A stretch of DNA of 64,000 bases, from contig JANQGJ010000055.1 in the NCBI GenBank assembly GCA_028277395.1, forward strand, positions 1 through 64,000, read 5' to 3'. The notes beneath the pieces are model-generated. The model saw nothing but the letters and a program-made list of their open reading frames with translations. It searched no databases and was not told the origin of the DNA. The position numbers and the translations under genes are program-made. The stretch is from Bacteroidales bacterium. Its GTDB lineage: Bacteria > Bacteroidota > Bacteroidia > Bacteroidales > F082. Shown one piece after another: positions 1 through 7,806 of the stretch; position 1 is the stretch's first letter, and the number at the start of each line of letters is the position of its first letter.

Positions 1-87
1 ATGATTAATGGTGAATGATTAATGGTGAATGATTAATGGTGAATGATTAATGGTGAATGATTAATGGTGAATGATTAATGGTGAATG
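1..87. repeat. 14-bp tandem repeat array, six copies
   Basis: The unit ATTAATGGTGAATG is repeated six times without variation from position 4 to 87, and the first three bases belong to a further copy, so the array probably continues to the left of the window. A degenerate partial copy runs into the start codon of the next gene at 92. Fourteen is not a multiple of three, so the array cannot encode a protein repeat. The units contain overlapping ATG and TGA triplets. A reverse-complement copy with one mismatch lies at 467-480, on the other side of the gene. Confidence 0.95.
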
Positions 88-91
88 ATTA

Positions 92-451
92 ATGAAGAAG
101 AATGTTGTTAAAGATAAAAGTTTTCAGTTTGCAATTCAGGTTGTGGAGTTGTACCAGTTTTTATGCAAAGAGAAAAAGGAGTTTGTGCTTTCTAAACAAT
201 TGTTAAGAAGCGGAACTAGTGTCGGTGCAATGATTCGCGAAGCAGAACATGCAGAGTCAAAAGCAGATTTCATTCATAAAATGGCCATTGCTCAAAAAGA
301 AATGAATGAGTCTATTTACTGGATCGAATTATTAAATGCTACAAACTACTTAACTACAGAACAATTTGAATCAATTAATAACGATGCTGTTGAAGTTATT
401 AAACTAATTACCACTATCATAAAATCAGCAAAAGCAAATACTAACAATTAA
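92..451 (+). CDS. Four-helix bundle protein (S23 / 23S rRNA intervening-sequence protein family)
   Basis: This 119-residue protein fits the family first described from intervening sequences in 23S rRNA genes (TIGR02436-type), usually about 115-125 residues long. Recognisable family blocks are FAIQVVELYQFLCKEKKEFV (residues 12-31), LSKQLLRSGTSVGAMIREAE (33-52) and DFIHKMAIAQKEMNESIYWI (59-78). The fold is an antiparallel four-helix bundle that forms pentamers, and the diversity-generating-retroelement protein Avd has the same fold. The cellular role of stand-alone copies is unknown. Here the gene is alone, not inside an rRNA gene, with no reverse transcriptase visible. The ATG at 92 follows directly on the 14-bp repeat array, so the ribosome-binding region is made of repeat sequence. 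An inverted copy of the repeat lies just after the stop codon. The family call is firm; the function is not. Confidence 0.9.
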   Translation: MKKNVVKDKSFQFAIQVVELYQFLCKEKKEFVLSKQLLRSGTSVGAMIREAEHAESKADFIHKMAIAQKEMNESIYWIELLNATNYLTTEQFESINNDAVEVIKLITTIIKSAKANTNN

Positions 452-460
452 CCAACTATC

Positions 461-497
461 ATTGCCCATTAACCATTAATAATTTATAATTAACAAT
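461..497. repeat. Inverted copy of the upstream 14-bp unit, AT-rich flank
   Basis: CATTAACCATTAAT at 467-480 is the reverse complement of ATTAATGGTTAATG, which differs from the upstream repeat unit ATTAATGGTGAATG at one base. It is followed by further AT-rich sequence with TTAATT/AATTAA motifs. The two sides therefore bracket the four-helix-bundle gene as imperfect inverted repeats. Confidence 0.8.
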
Positions 498-511
498 TAC
501 AAAAATTAGTC

Positions 512-2326
512 CTACTTCGTAAACTTCTTCACCTGATCAATCAAACTTTCATCAAGATTACCATAACTAAAAAATGAAACTCCGTCGGAACCTCCTTCCA
601 GTGCTGCTTTAATAGCTTTAATAAGATCATCATCATTCATAAGTGCGTGTAAATACAATCCACAAAACAATGCTGATCTATCTCCAATTACCTCCCGGTT
701 TTTCTGCATAACATCCTGTATCCAGGAAATTGGCTGGTTGTAAAAATTGTGATAAACCATTGGAAAATAACAATCAAGATCCCAGTTACCCCAGTCCTGT
801 CTTACCATTTCTGTCGACATGGCCGGAGTTGGAAATACAGCTGCTGTTATATTATAATTTTGTTCTCTCACATGATCTCTTAATCCGGCTACTGTAGTAT
901 TTAGCTCATTTAACCTGAAATCAATCCATTCTTTATTATTTCCGGGATCTTCAAGATCAACCGGATCAACTCCGTATTTGTTTTTGTATAATTTCCGCAT
1001 GTAAGGATGATAACCATAGTCGAACTCCGGCATTATGTGATCCTGAACAAGATCATATTTTGGCTGAAGCCCGATGGGCAATATTACATCAACATACCTG
1101 ATGTAATCCATGTGGACACCTTTCAGTCCTTCTACATCCATCAGTTCATCCATCTTTCCTTTAATAAAACCGGAAACTTCAGGCAATGCCGGGCACATAA
1201 ATTTATAATAGCCCACATAAGCTTTTTCATCAGCAAGCGAAGTGCCAGACTGATTATAACTAAGCCATTCCGGCTTTGCATCTGCCCGGTTCATAGTCCA
1301 GAACCAAGCATGAACATCAATATTATATTGCCTGGCTATTGGTATGATTTTTCTTAAAAGTCCTGTGTCAGAACCAAGCAGGAAACCTTGTATCCCGGCA
1401 TCATTCAGTATTCTGAATTGTCTTTCCCAATCGCCAGTGCTATTTTCTTTTCCTCCCCCATACCATACCCAGTAACGAGGGTAATTGTCATCAGTCCACA
1501 CTGCTGATGGTTTCACAGGTTGACTGTCAACAAAAGTTATACTACCCCATTTTTCAGGTACATGCATATTTATTACACCCTGGGGCGACCAAACCCAGTT
1601 ATTCTCGTGCAATGGTTTTCCTGTAATGCTATCGGTTCTTTTCTTGTAACGGTCATCACAATATTCCGTTTCCCACTGAACACGGGAAAAGTTCATTCTC
1701 CATGTTTCTCCATCAATTGGTATTTGAACTTTTTCATCCCTTGAGTTATATGCATCCCATGGTATCGCCATCTCAACTGTCCATTTAACATCCTGATCTG
1801 AAGCATTATTGTTGCTGCCATAGATACCAACAGCTTTTTTCAACCCATCTGCATTCCATCCAAGATCAGCTCCGCCACCTTTGTTATAAGGTTTCGACAT
1901 AAATAAATCGAGTATTGTTCCAAGGGTGTTTATTTCTATTTCAAAATAATTCCGGCCATCTCCATCAGGATCAATAAATACTTCGAAATCATTGTCTCTG
2001 TAAATTATATCATCGTGATTCTCAAGGCATCCCCAAATATGGGTCTCCTCAAGTTCCGCTGCTATGTATAAATAATTATCATCCCACAGCATTTTCATAC
2101 GGGTTTGAAAATATGGTTTTGGTTTTGTGTTACCCTCGATATCTTCAAAAAAGTCGGACCATTGTACTAAATTCCATTGAGCGTCGTATATGTGCCCGTC
2201 AATATCAACCGGGGAATTTGCTTTACAGCATTTGTAATTCTTTGGTAATTCCTGTGTAAGCACATTTATGCTACCAAAAAAGCATATTAGAAATAATAAT
2301 AAACCCTGAAATGTAATTAACCTCAT
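512..2326 (-). CDS. Secreted protein with CBM9-like domain and GHL10-type glycosyl-hydrolase-like domain
   Basis: The protein starts with a signal peptide (MRLITFQGLLLFLICFFGSI...). An in-frame TTG lies 21 bases further upstream, but the ATG at 2326 gives the cleaner signal sequence and is preferred. Residues about 35-260 resemble the CBM9-like sugar-binding domain that Bacteroidota fuse to carbohydrate enzymes, with YLYIAAELEE, FEVFIDPDGDGRNYFEIEIN and WTVEMAIPW as typical strands. The second half resembles a (beta/alpha)8 barrel of the family-10-like hydrolase group (GHL10), with KGVHMDYIRY as its characteristic acidic strand and DCYFPMVYHNF near the end. It probably acts on a polysaccharide or cell-wall sugar in the periplasm or outside the cell; substrate and activity cannot be read from the sequence. 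No SUS genes adjoin it. It is a single leftward gene. Confidence 0.8.
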   Translation of the reverse strand: MRLITFQGLLLFLICFFGSINVLTQELPKNYKCCKANSPVDIDGHIYDAQWNLVQWSDFFEDIEGNTKPKPYFQTRMKMLWDDNYLYIAAELEETHIWGCLENHDDIIYRDNDFEVFIDPDGDGRNYFEIEINTLGTILDLFMSKPYNKGGGADLGWNADGLKKAVGIYGSNNNASDQDVKWTVEMAIPWDAYNSRDEKVQIPIDGETWRMNFSRVQWETEYCDDRYKKRTDSITGKPLHENNWVWSPQGVINMHVPEKWGSITFVDSQPVKPSAVWTDDNYPRYWVWYGGGKENSTGDWERQFRILNDAGIQGFLLGSDTGLLRKIIPIARQYNIDVHAWFWTMNRADAKPEWLSYNQSGTSLADEKAYVGYYKFMCPALPEVSGFIKGKMDELMDVEGLKGVHMDYIRYVDVILPIGLQPKYDLVQDHIMPEFDYGYHPYMRKLYKNKYGVDPVDLEDPGNNKEWIDFRLNELNTTVAGLRDHVREQNYNITAAVFPTPAMSTEMVRQDWGNWDLDCYFPMVYHNFYNQPISWIQDVMQKNREVIGDRSALFCGLYLHALMNDDDLIKAIKAALEGGSDGVSFFSYGNLDESLIDQVKKFTK

Positions 2327-2386
2327 AGCAATTTTTACTTTGTTCAAAAGTATGGAAATTAGACCAACATTATCTCAAAAATCAGT

Positions 2387-3076
2387 CTATAACTGATAAT
2401 GATTAAAATCCTTGATCACTGTCTCCAAAAATTGCATTCGTGTAAGCTCATCCTGCTCAATTTGCATAATACTGCAAACTTTAAAATATAGTTTACCTAC
2501 TGTTTCGTAGCGAAGGTTTTTCTTGCTGTCGTCAAGTACGGTTTTGATAAGTTCAATGTGTTGAGCATTTAACCGTTCTACCTGGAATCTGCTTAATACG
2601 GGCTTGTATTCTTTGTCCAGTTCAACAAAAGCTGTTTCAGAATAGTTAATTTCTTTACTGATTTTCACCACAAAAGTACCTGCAGCAATATCACCGATTC
2701 TTTGTCCTTTTTCATTAAATATCATAAATGCAAGTCCAAGTCCCATCATATAATCAACAGGGCGTATTAGGTTTCTGATCAGGTATTGATAAAAACCGGC
2801 TTTCTCACCACCAAGATCGACTACTTTTATATTCAAAATATTCTTTCCAAAGCTTTGTCCATTAAATAATAGTTCTGAAAAGAAATTATATCCAATGTAT
2901 AGGATTCCACCAATAACCATAGCATATGTGTAGAATATGGTTCCTGATGTAATAAGTACGAAAAATATCAGTATTCCGGTGATAATAACCAGATCAATCA
3001 ATATTGCTAAAAAACGCTCTCCAACACCTGCTTTTTCCTGATCAAGAAATACATTTTGGGCGGTAGTTATTTCCAT
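2387..3076 (-). CDS. RDD family membrane protein
   Basis: The N-terminal 140 residues are an RDD domain. It has an amphipathic start ending in GERFLAILIDLVIITGILIFF with the Arg...Asp pattern, a second helix at about residues 45-65, and the block FGKNILNIKVVD...RNLIRPVDYMMGLGLAFMIFNEKGQRIGDIAAGTFVV. The remaining 85 residues are soluble and helical. RDD proteins are small inner-membrane proteins of mostly unknown or transport-related function. The gene diverges from the SpoIIM-like gene at 3102 with 25 bases between start codons. In many Bacteroidota an RDD gene accompanies the SpoIIM/DUF4129/DUF4350/MoxR/DUF58 cluster found here, so it probably belongs to the same functional unit although it is transcribed leftwards. 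Confidence 0.88.
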   Translation of the reverse strand: MEITTAQNVFLDQEKAGVGERFLAILIDLVIITGILIFFVLITSGTIFYTYAMVIGGILYIGYNFFSELLFNGQSFGKNILNIKVVDLGGEKAGFYQYLIRNLIRPVDYMMGLGLAFMIFNEKGQRIGDIAAGTFVVKISKEINYSETAFVELDKEYKPVLSRFQVERLNAQHIELIKTVLDDSKKNLRYETVGKLYFKVCSIMQIEQDELTRMQFLETVIKDFNHYQL

Positions 3077-3083
3077 TATTTAC

Positions 3084-3091
3084 TATATTTG
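3084..3091 (+). promoter_or_regulatory. Putative -7 box of the SpoIIM-MoxR operon promoter
   Basis: TATATTTG matches the Bacteroidota -7 consensus TAnnTTTG and ends 10 bases before the ATG at 3102. A TTTG at 3055-3058 is 25 bases upstream, longer than the usual 19-21. Transcription would begin about 5-8 bases before the start codon, giving a near-leaderless mRNA. Confidence 0.5.
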
Positions 3092-3101
3092 GCATCCGAA
3101 A

Positions 3102-4079
3102 ATGCAAGAAACCATATTTTTAAAGAAAAACGGTGAGCGCTGGCTTACGGCTGAAGCGTTTATTAAAAAAACGCACAACCTAAATCCCGATGAATTGGCA
3201 AAGTTATTTGTCGAACTTACTGATGATTTAGCCTATGCACAAACTCATTTCCCTAATAGCAAAACTACTAAATATATAAATCAACTAAGTCTGCAAATTC
3301 ATCAGGCTATCTACATCAATAACAAAAAAACGAAAAAATCGCCTTTGGTATTTTATAAAAAAACTTACCCGTTATTGATTTATAAGAATAGGTATAAATT
3401 GCTGTACTCTTTCCTGTTTATGGCAGTTGCAGTTATAATAGGGGTATTTTCCGGTATTGAAGATGAAAGCTTTATAAGATTTGTACTTGGCGATCAATAT
3501 GTTAATATGACTATCGAAAACATTGAAAAAGGTGATCCCCTGGCTGTTTACGACCAGGATGATGCTTTCAGCATGTTTTTGAGAATTGCATGGAATAATA
3601 TCCGGGTTTCTTTTTTCGCTTATGCAGCAGGAGTATTTTTTTCACTTGGCACTATTTTTATATTGTTCAGAAACGGTCTTATGTTGGGTGTTTTCCAGTA
3701 TTTCTTCTATACAAAAGGATTGCTTCTAACTTCATCGCTTGGAATATGGCTGCACGGTACAGTTGAAATTTTCTCAATAATCGTTGCAGGGGGTGCAGGA
3801 CTGGTTCTGGGGAACAGCATATTATTTCCCGATACATACTCCAGAGTACATTCATTCAAAACCGGTGCCCTTGAGGGTGCAAAAATGGTGTTGGGGCTTA
3901 TCCCTCTTTTCGTAATAGCATCATTTATTGAAAGTTATATAACCCGGCATTCTGAATATTCACAAATTATTGATGTAATTATTATATCAATATCTGTATT
4001 ATTTATATTCTTCTATTTTATCATTTATCCTTACTACGTAAACAAAACCCGGTTTCATGAACCAGATCAAGAAATTTAA
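3102..4079 (+). CDS. Stage II sporulation protein M-like (SpoIIM/DUF95) membrane protein
   Basis: The 325-residue protein has a soluble N-terminal third of about 100 residues and then several membrane helices: about 106-124, 168-195, 205-235, 250-277 and 285-308. The pattern of large hydrophobic helices with the conserved 'NNIRVSFFAYAAGVFFSLGT' and 'LHGTVEIFSIIVAGGAGLVLG' segments is typical of the SpoIIM/DUF95 family. Despite the name there is no link to sporulation in Bacteroidota. It is the first gene of a tight rightward operon. The next gene overlaps its 3' end by 23 bases, so translation is probably coupled. The likely role is as a membrane partner of the MoxR ATPase system encoded downstream; this comes from context only. 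Confidence 0.87.
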   Translation: MQETIFLKKNGERWLTAEAFIKKTHNLNPDELAKLFVELTDDLAYAQTHFPNSKTTKYINQLSLQIHQAIYINNKKTKKSPLVFYKKTYPLLIYKNRYKLLYSFLFMAVAVIIGVFSGIEDESFIRFVLGDQYVNMTIENIEKGDPLAVYDQDDAFSMFLRIAWNNIRVSFFAYAAGVFFSLGTIFILFRNGLMLGVFQYFFYTKGLLLTSSLGIWLHGTVEIFSIIVAGGAGLVLGNSILFPDTYSRVHSFKTGALEGAKMVLGLIPLFVIASFIESYITRHSEYSQIIDVIIISISVLFIFFYFIIYPYYVNKTRFHEPDQEI

Positions 4080-4938
4080 GTTTAGAAAAGTCAGGGGATT
4101 CTCTGATTGTATTAGCACAACCTTTGATTTTACCCGAATGAATTACAAGATGTTGTTTAAAATTTTTGTCCGTATTCCGGGACCTTTGATTTTAATCGCG
4201 TCAGCAATTATTGCATATTCTGTTACCGATATGATAGGGCAAATTGGAACCCGGTCATATCAGCAAACAAATGAACTAACCGACCTGTTTCCCTTTTCAG
4301 GATATTTGATATTGGGCTGGATAGTATTTATGATTGCTTCATTATTACTAAGTGCTTCTGTTAATGAATACATTGTTATGTATGAGAAGTCCGAAGACCC
4401 GTCAGTCATAACTATCAGTGATATTTTTCAACGCGCAAAAAACAGGTTTTGGACATACCTGGGAGGAGGAATTGTAGCAATTCTGATGGTTTCCGCAGCT
4501 TTTGTCTTACTGATTATTCCTGGAATATATGTTGGTATATCAATAGTTTTCCTTTACATAATTATTAGCGCCGAAAATTTACCTGTTGGAAAAGCAATTT
4601 CCAGATCGTTCAAGGTAATAAGCGGGAATTGGTGGGCAATATTTGGTTTTTTAATAGTAATGGGAATTATTCTGTTGTTTATTTCATATTTAATTCAGAT
4701 TCCTCTTGTAATACTGAACACCTTCCTGCTTATAAAACAAAGTGGAAGTATGCTTTATAAAAGCATGTACATCATGTCAACAACGATTAGTTATATTGTT
4801 TATTCAGCTACTTCTGCAATTACTTCTATTGCCGTTGCAATTTATTATTACTCTATTGTTGAGAAAAAAGAACAGGTTGGTTTGCAGCAGGAAATAAATA
4901 AAATGGATGAAAAACCAGAGGAACCTGTTGAAAGTTAG
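4057..4938 (+). CDS. Multi-pass membrane protein of the MoxR/DUF58 operon
   Basis: The protein has 293 residues and about six membrane segments (roughly 28-50, 80-105, 135-155, 155-175, 195-220 and 240-265) with a charged, Glu-rich C-terminal tail. The segment ALMVSAAFVLLIIPGIYVGI with a following 'ISAENLPVGKAISRSFKVISGNWW' resembles YciC/DUF975-type membrane proteins, in which a Gly-rich helix pair is followed by a 'gka..rS.....g..w' stretch. No enzymatic motif is visible. The start lies inside the preceding gene and the stop is followed directly by the ATG of the next gene, so it is a firm operon member. Function is unknown. Confidence 0.8.
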   Translation: MNQIKKFKFRKVRGFSDCISTTFDFTRMNYKMLFKIFVRIPGPLILIASAIIAYSVTDMIGQIGTRSYQQTNELTDLFPFSGYLILGWIVFMIASLLLSASVNEYIVMYEKSEDPSVITISDIFQRAKNRFWTYLGGGIVAILMVSAAFVLLIIPGIYVGISIVFLYIIISAENLPVGKAISRSFKVISGNWWAIFGFLIVMGIILLFISYLIQIPLVILNTFLLIKQSGSMLYKSMYIMSTTISYIVYSATSAITSIAVAIYYYSIVEKKEQVGLQQEINKMDEKPEEPVES

Positions 4939-5661
4939 ATGAAAAATATTCGGTTCATATTTCTGTATTCTTTATTAGTTATTGTTTGTTCTATGGCAAT
5001 AAACAGTAATGTAATTGCAGGTTCTGATACATCGTCTGTTGATGTAAGAAGGTTTGAAAAAAGTTCTATTGAGAATTACAGAAACAGTGATGATTTTTTT
5101 TATCTTGATGAAGAAAAAGCAGGTAAAAATTACCTTGAAACTTTAAAAAGATATTTAATAAAATTCCTGTCTGCAGTATTTGGTAATAAAGCCAGTATAT
5201 TCATTATCGGGAATTTCCATTACCTTATCATCACAATTGCAGTTGTTCTTATTTTGTTTAAAATCAACAAATTATATTTTTACAAAAGGAGATCACAGAA
5301 CAGATCAATAGATGAATTGGATTACATTGAAGATCTTTCGGAGGTGGAAAATATTGATTTCGAAAAGCTTATTGAAAAAGCCACTGAAGCCAATAATTAC
5401 AGGTTGGCTATACGGTATAATTACTTAAGCATGCTAAAGAAACTTGCTTTGGCAGGAAAAATTGAACCTTCTACACATAAAACCAATATGGAATATATCT
5501 ATGAAATAGATGACGATTCATTACGAAACGGGTTTAAACAACTGGCATATATTTTCGATTATGTGTGGTATGGAGATATCAAATTGGATCCTGATAAATA
5601 TGAGGTTTTACTGGTAGCATTCTCAGAATTTGATAATAATGTGAAACAAAAAATCAGTTAG
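4939..5661 (+). CDS. DUF4129 domain membrane protein
   Basis: The 240-residue protein has a signal-anchor-like N-terminus (residues 1-28), a membrane helix near 85-110 (FIIGNFHYLIITIAVVLILF) and a cytoplasmic C-terminal DUF4129 domain. That domain carries EKATEANNYRLAIRYNYLSM followed by a C-terminal YVWYGDIKLD segment, typical of the family. DUF4129 domains occur with MoxR/DUF58 clusters and with transglutaminase-like proteins. The ATG follows the previous TAG with no gap. It is probably part of a membrane complex with the DUF4350, MoxR and DUF58 proteins; the biochemical role is unknown. Confidence 0.87.
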   Translation: MKNIRFIFLYSLLVIVCSMAINSNVIAGSDTSSVDVRRFEKSSIENYRNSDDFFYLDEEKAGKNYLETLKRYLIKFLSAVFGNKASIFIIGNFHYLIITIAVVLILFKINKLYFYKRRSQNRSIDELDYIEDLSEVENIDFEKLIEKATEANNYRLAIRYNYLSMLKKLALAGKIEPSTHKTNMEYIYEIDDDSLRNGFKQLAYIFDYVWYGDIKLDPDKYEVLLVAFSEFDNNVKQKIS

Positions 5662-5665
5662 TACA

Positions 5666-6820
5666 TTGAATATTAAAATTCCTGGCATATATGTAATAAT
5701 ATTGGTACTAAGTATCATTATATTTATAGTGATTGAGCTGATAAAACCACGTGAAGTATCCTGGGAAACAACATTCTCTTCAAAAAGCAGTATGCCATAC
5801 GGAACTCTGGTAATATCCGAAATGCTGCCACAGTTATTTCCCGGTAAAGAGGTTAATATAAATAACAAAAATTACTATGAAACAGATCCGGAAAATAATT
5901 CAAACATTGTAATTATTAATAATAACTTTTACTGCGACGAATATTCAACATACGCACTACTGGATTTTGTAGTTGATGGTGGAAACCTTTTTATTTCAGC
6001 CTTTGATTTCAATTACATCATTCTTGATACTTTAAAACTTACAGTATCATCAGAATGGGCCCGTGATGGTCACAACTTCAATTTTATAAATGAAGAGCTT
6101 AAAAGCAGCAGGGATTATCATATTGAATACCAATACAGTTCCTTTTTCACACTTGATTCATGTACCAATTGTACACCCATAAGTAAATTTAGTAATGGTA
6201 ATATAAACTTTGTTCAAATAAAGTTTGGTAACGGAAACATATATTTAAACAGCAATCCTCTTGCATTTACAAACTACCATATTCTTAAAGGTAATGTTAT
6301 TGATTACGCAGAGAAGTCGTTATCAATGCTTACCGTTACTGATGTTATCTGGGATGAATACCAGCGCAATAGATTAACAAATAACATGTCGGCATTGCAG
6401 TTTATAAGTAATAATCCTCCTTTATTGGTCGCCTATTATATTGGTTTGTTGTTGTTGATATTGTTTGTGATTTTGTTTGGTAAACGTCGTCAGAGATTAA
6501 TACCGGTTATTGAGCCACTAAAAAATAATTCCCTTGAATTTGCAGAAACAATAAGCCAGCTTTATTTACAGCAAAAAAATCATAAAGACATTGTTAATAA
6601 ACGTATATTATATTTTTTCGATCATTTGTATCACAGATACAACATAAAAGACAGGGATCTCAATGATGAACTAATAAAAAAACTTGCTGTTCGCACATCA
6701 AAAAATGAGGGTGAAATAAGAAAGTTGATCTCAACACTTAAAAAATGCAGCACTGCAGGAAAAGTAAGCGATTCTGATCTTATAGACTTAAATAAAAAAC
6801 TAGAAAACTTTTATCAGTAA
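5666..6820 (+). CDS. DUF4350 domain protein
   Basis: The 384-residue protein has an N-terminal membrane helix (5-25), a long extracytoplasmic region, and a second membrane helix near 253-273 (LLVAYYIGLLLLILFVILFGK) followed by a cytoplasmic helical tail. The region from about 30 to 200 reads as a DUF4350-type domain, a degenerate glutamine-amidotransferase-like fold, with 'SSKSSMPYGTLVISEMLPQLFPG' and 'LLDFVVDGGNLFISA'. The start is a TTG at 5666, four bases after the previous stop. No ATG occurs before the first membrane helix, so the rare start codon is the best choice. It is a member of the MoxR operon. Confidence 0.83.
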   Translation: MNIKIPGIYVIILVLSIIIFIVIELIKPREVSWETTFSSKSSMPYGTLVISEMLPQLFPGKEVNINNKNYYETDPENNSNIVIINNNFYCDEYSTYALLDFVVDGGNLFISAFDFNYIILDTLKLTVSSEWARDGHNFNFINEELKSSRDYHIEYQYSSFFTLDSCTNCTPISKFSNGNINFVQIKFGNGNIYLNSNPLAFTNYHILKGNVIDYAEKSLSMLTVTDVIWDEYQRNRLTNNMSALQFISNNPPLLVAYYIGLLLLILFVILFGKRRQRLIPVIEPLKNNSLEFAETISQLYLQQKNHKDIVNKRILYFFDHLYHRYNIKDRDLNDELIKKLAVRTSKNEGEIRKLISTLKKCSTAGKVSDSDLIDLNKKLENFYQ

Positions 6821-6834
6821 TAAAATTAAAATAA

Positions 6835-7806
6835 ATGGAGCAATTTGAACAACGAATTGACCTTAGCAATTTTGCTGAGATAGTTAAAAACATAAGAAGT
6901 GAAATAAACCAATATATTGTAGGGCAGGAAAAGGTAATCGACCAGCTGTTAATTGCACTGCTTGCAGATGGTCATGTGCTGATTGAAGGAGTACCGGGAT
7001 TAGCAAAAACCTTGTTGGCAAGGGTGTTGGCACGTATAATTGATGTTGATTTTAAACGAATACAATTTACTCCCGATCTGCTTCCTTCAGATATTATCGG
7101 AACTTCCGTTTTTAATATGCAGGAATCGAAATTCCATTTCAATAAAGGCCCGCTGTTCTCAAATATTGTGCTTGCAGATGAAATAAACCGGTCGCCGGCC
7201 AAAACCCAGGCTGCTCTTTTTGAGGCAATGGAAGAAAGACAGATATCGGTTGATGGTAGTACATACCCTTTGAAAGCCCCGTTTTTAGTTCTGGCTACTC
7301 AAAACCCGGTTGATATGGAAGGAACCTACAGATTACCTGAAGCGCAGATCGACCGTTTTCTCTTTAAAATTACTGTTGAATACCCCTCTCTTGAAGAAGA
7401 AACAAAGATATTGACAAATCATCAGAACAGGGGTGGTAATATTGACATAAAAACGATAAACAAAGTATTGCCAAAGAAAGAACTTGAAACTATCAGGGAA
7501 ACTGTAAAAAACATACACGTTGAAGACAGTCTGATTGATTATATAAGCCGGTTGGTAATTAAAACAAGAAACAACCCTGACCTTTTCCTTGCGGCATCTC
7601 CAAGAGCTTCGATTGCAATACTAAGTGCAAGTAAGGCATACGCAGCAATGAACGGACGCGACTTTGTTACACCCGATGATGTAAAATTTGTTCTTCCGCC
7701 AATTCTCATCCACAGACTGATATTAAGTCCGGAAAAAGAAATCGACGGAAGCACCTTTGATGATATTCTTAAAGAACTAATTGAAACCGTAGAAATACCC
7801 AGGTAG
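6835..7806 (+). CDS. MoxR-family AAA+ ATPase
   Basis: This 323-residue protein is a full-length MoxR ATPase. The Walker A motif is GVPGLAKT (about residues 52-59), the Walker B/DEINR motif is IVLADEINRSPAKTQ (about 111-125) and the sensor region is ATQNPVDMEGTYRLPEAQIDRF (about 154-175). A C-terminal lid carries the SPRAS arginine motif. MoxR proteins act as chaperone-like ATPases, typically working on a partner with a von Willebrand A (VWA)-type or DUF58 domain. The gene is followed by exactly such a DUF58 gene, whose GTG start overlaps the stop codon by one base. Confidence 0.95.
   Translation: MEQFEQRIDLSNFAEIVKNIRSEINQYIVGQEKVIDQLLIALLADGHVLIEGVPGLAKTLLARVLARIIDVDFKRIQFTPDLLPSDIIGTSVFNMQESKFHFNKGPLFSNIVLADEINRSPAKTQAALFEAMEERQISVDGSTYPLKAPFLVLATQNPVDMEGTYRLPEAQIDRFLFKITVEYPSLEEETKILTNHQNRGGNIDIKTINKVLPKKELETIRETVKNIHVEDSLIDYISRLVIKTRNNPDLFLAASPRASIAILSASKAYAAMNGRDFVTPDDVKFVLPPILIHRLILSPEKEIDGSTFDDILKELIETVEIPR

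Noticed and set aside
1..91. Possible CRISPR array
   Set aside because: The 14-bp units are direct and contiguous, with no spacers and no cas genes nearby.
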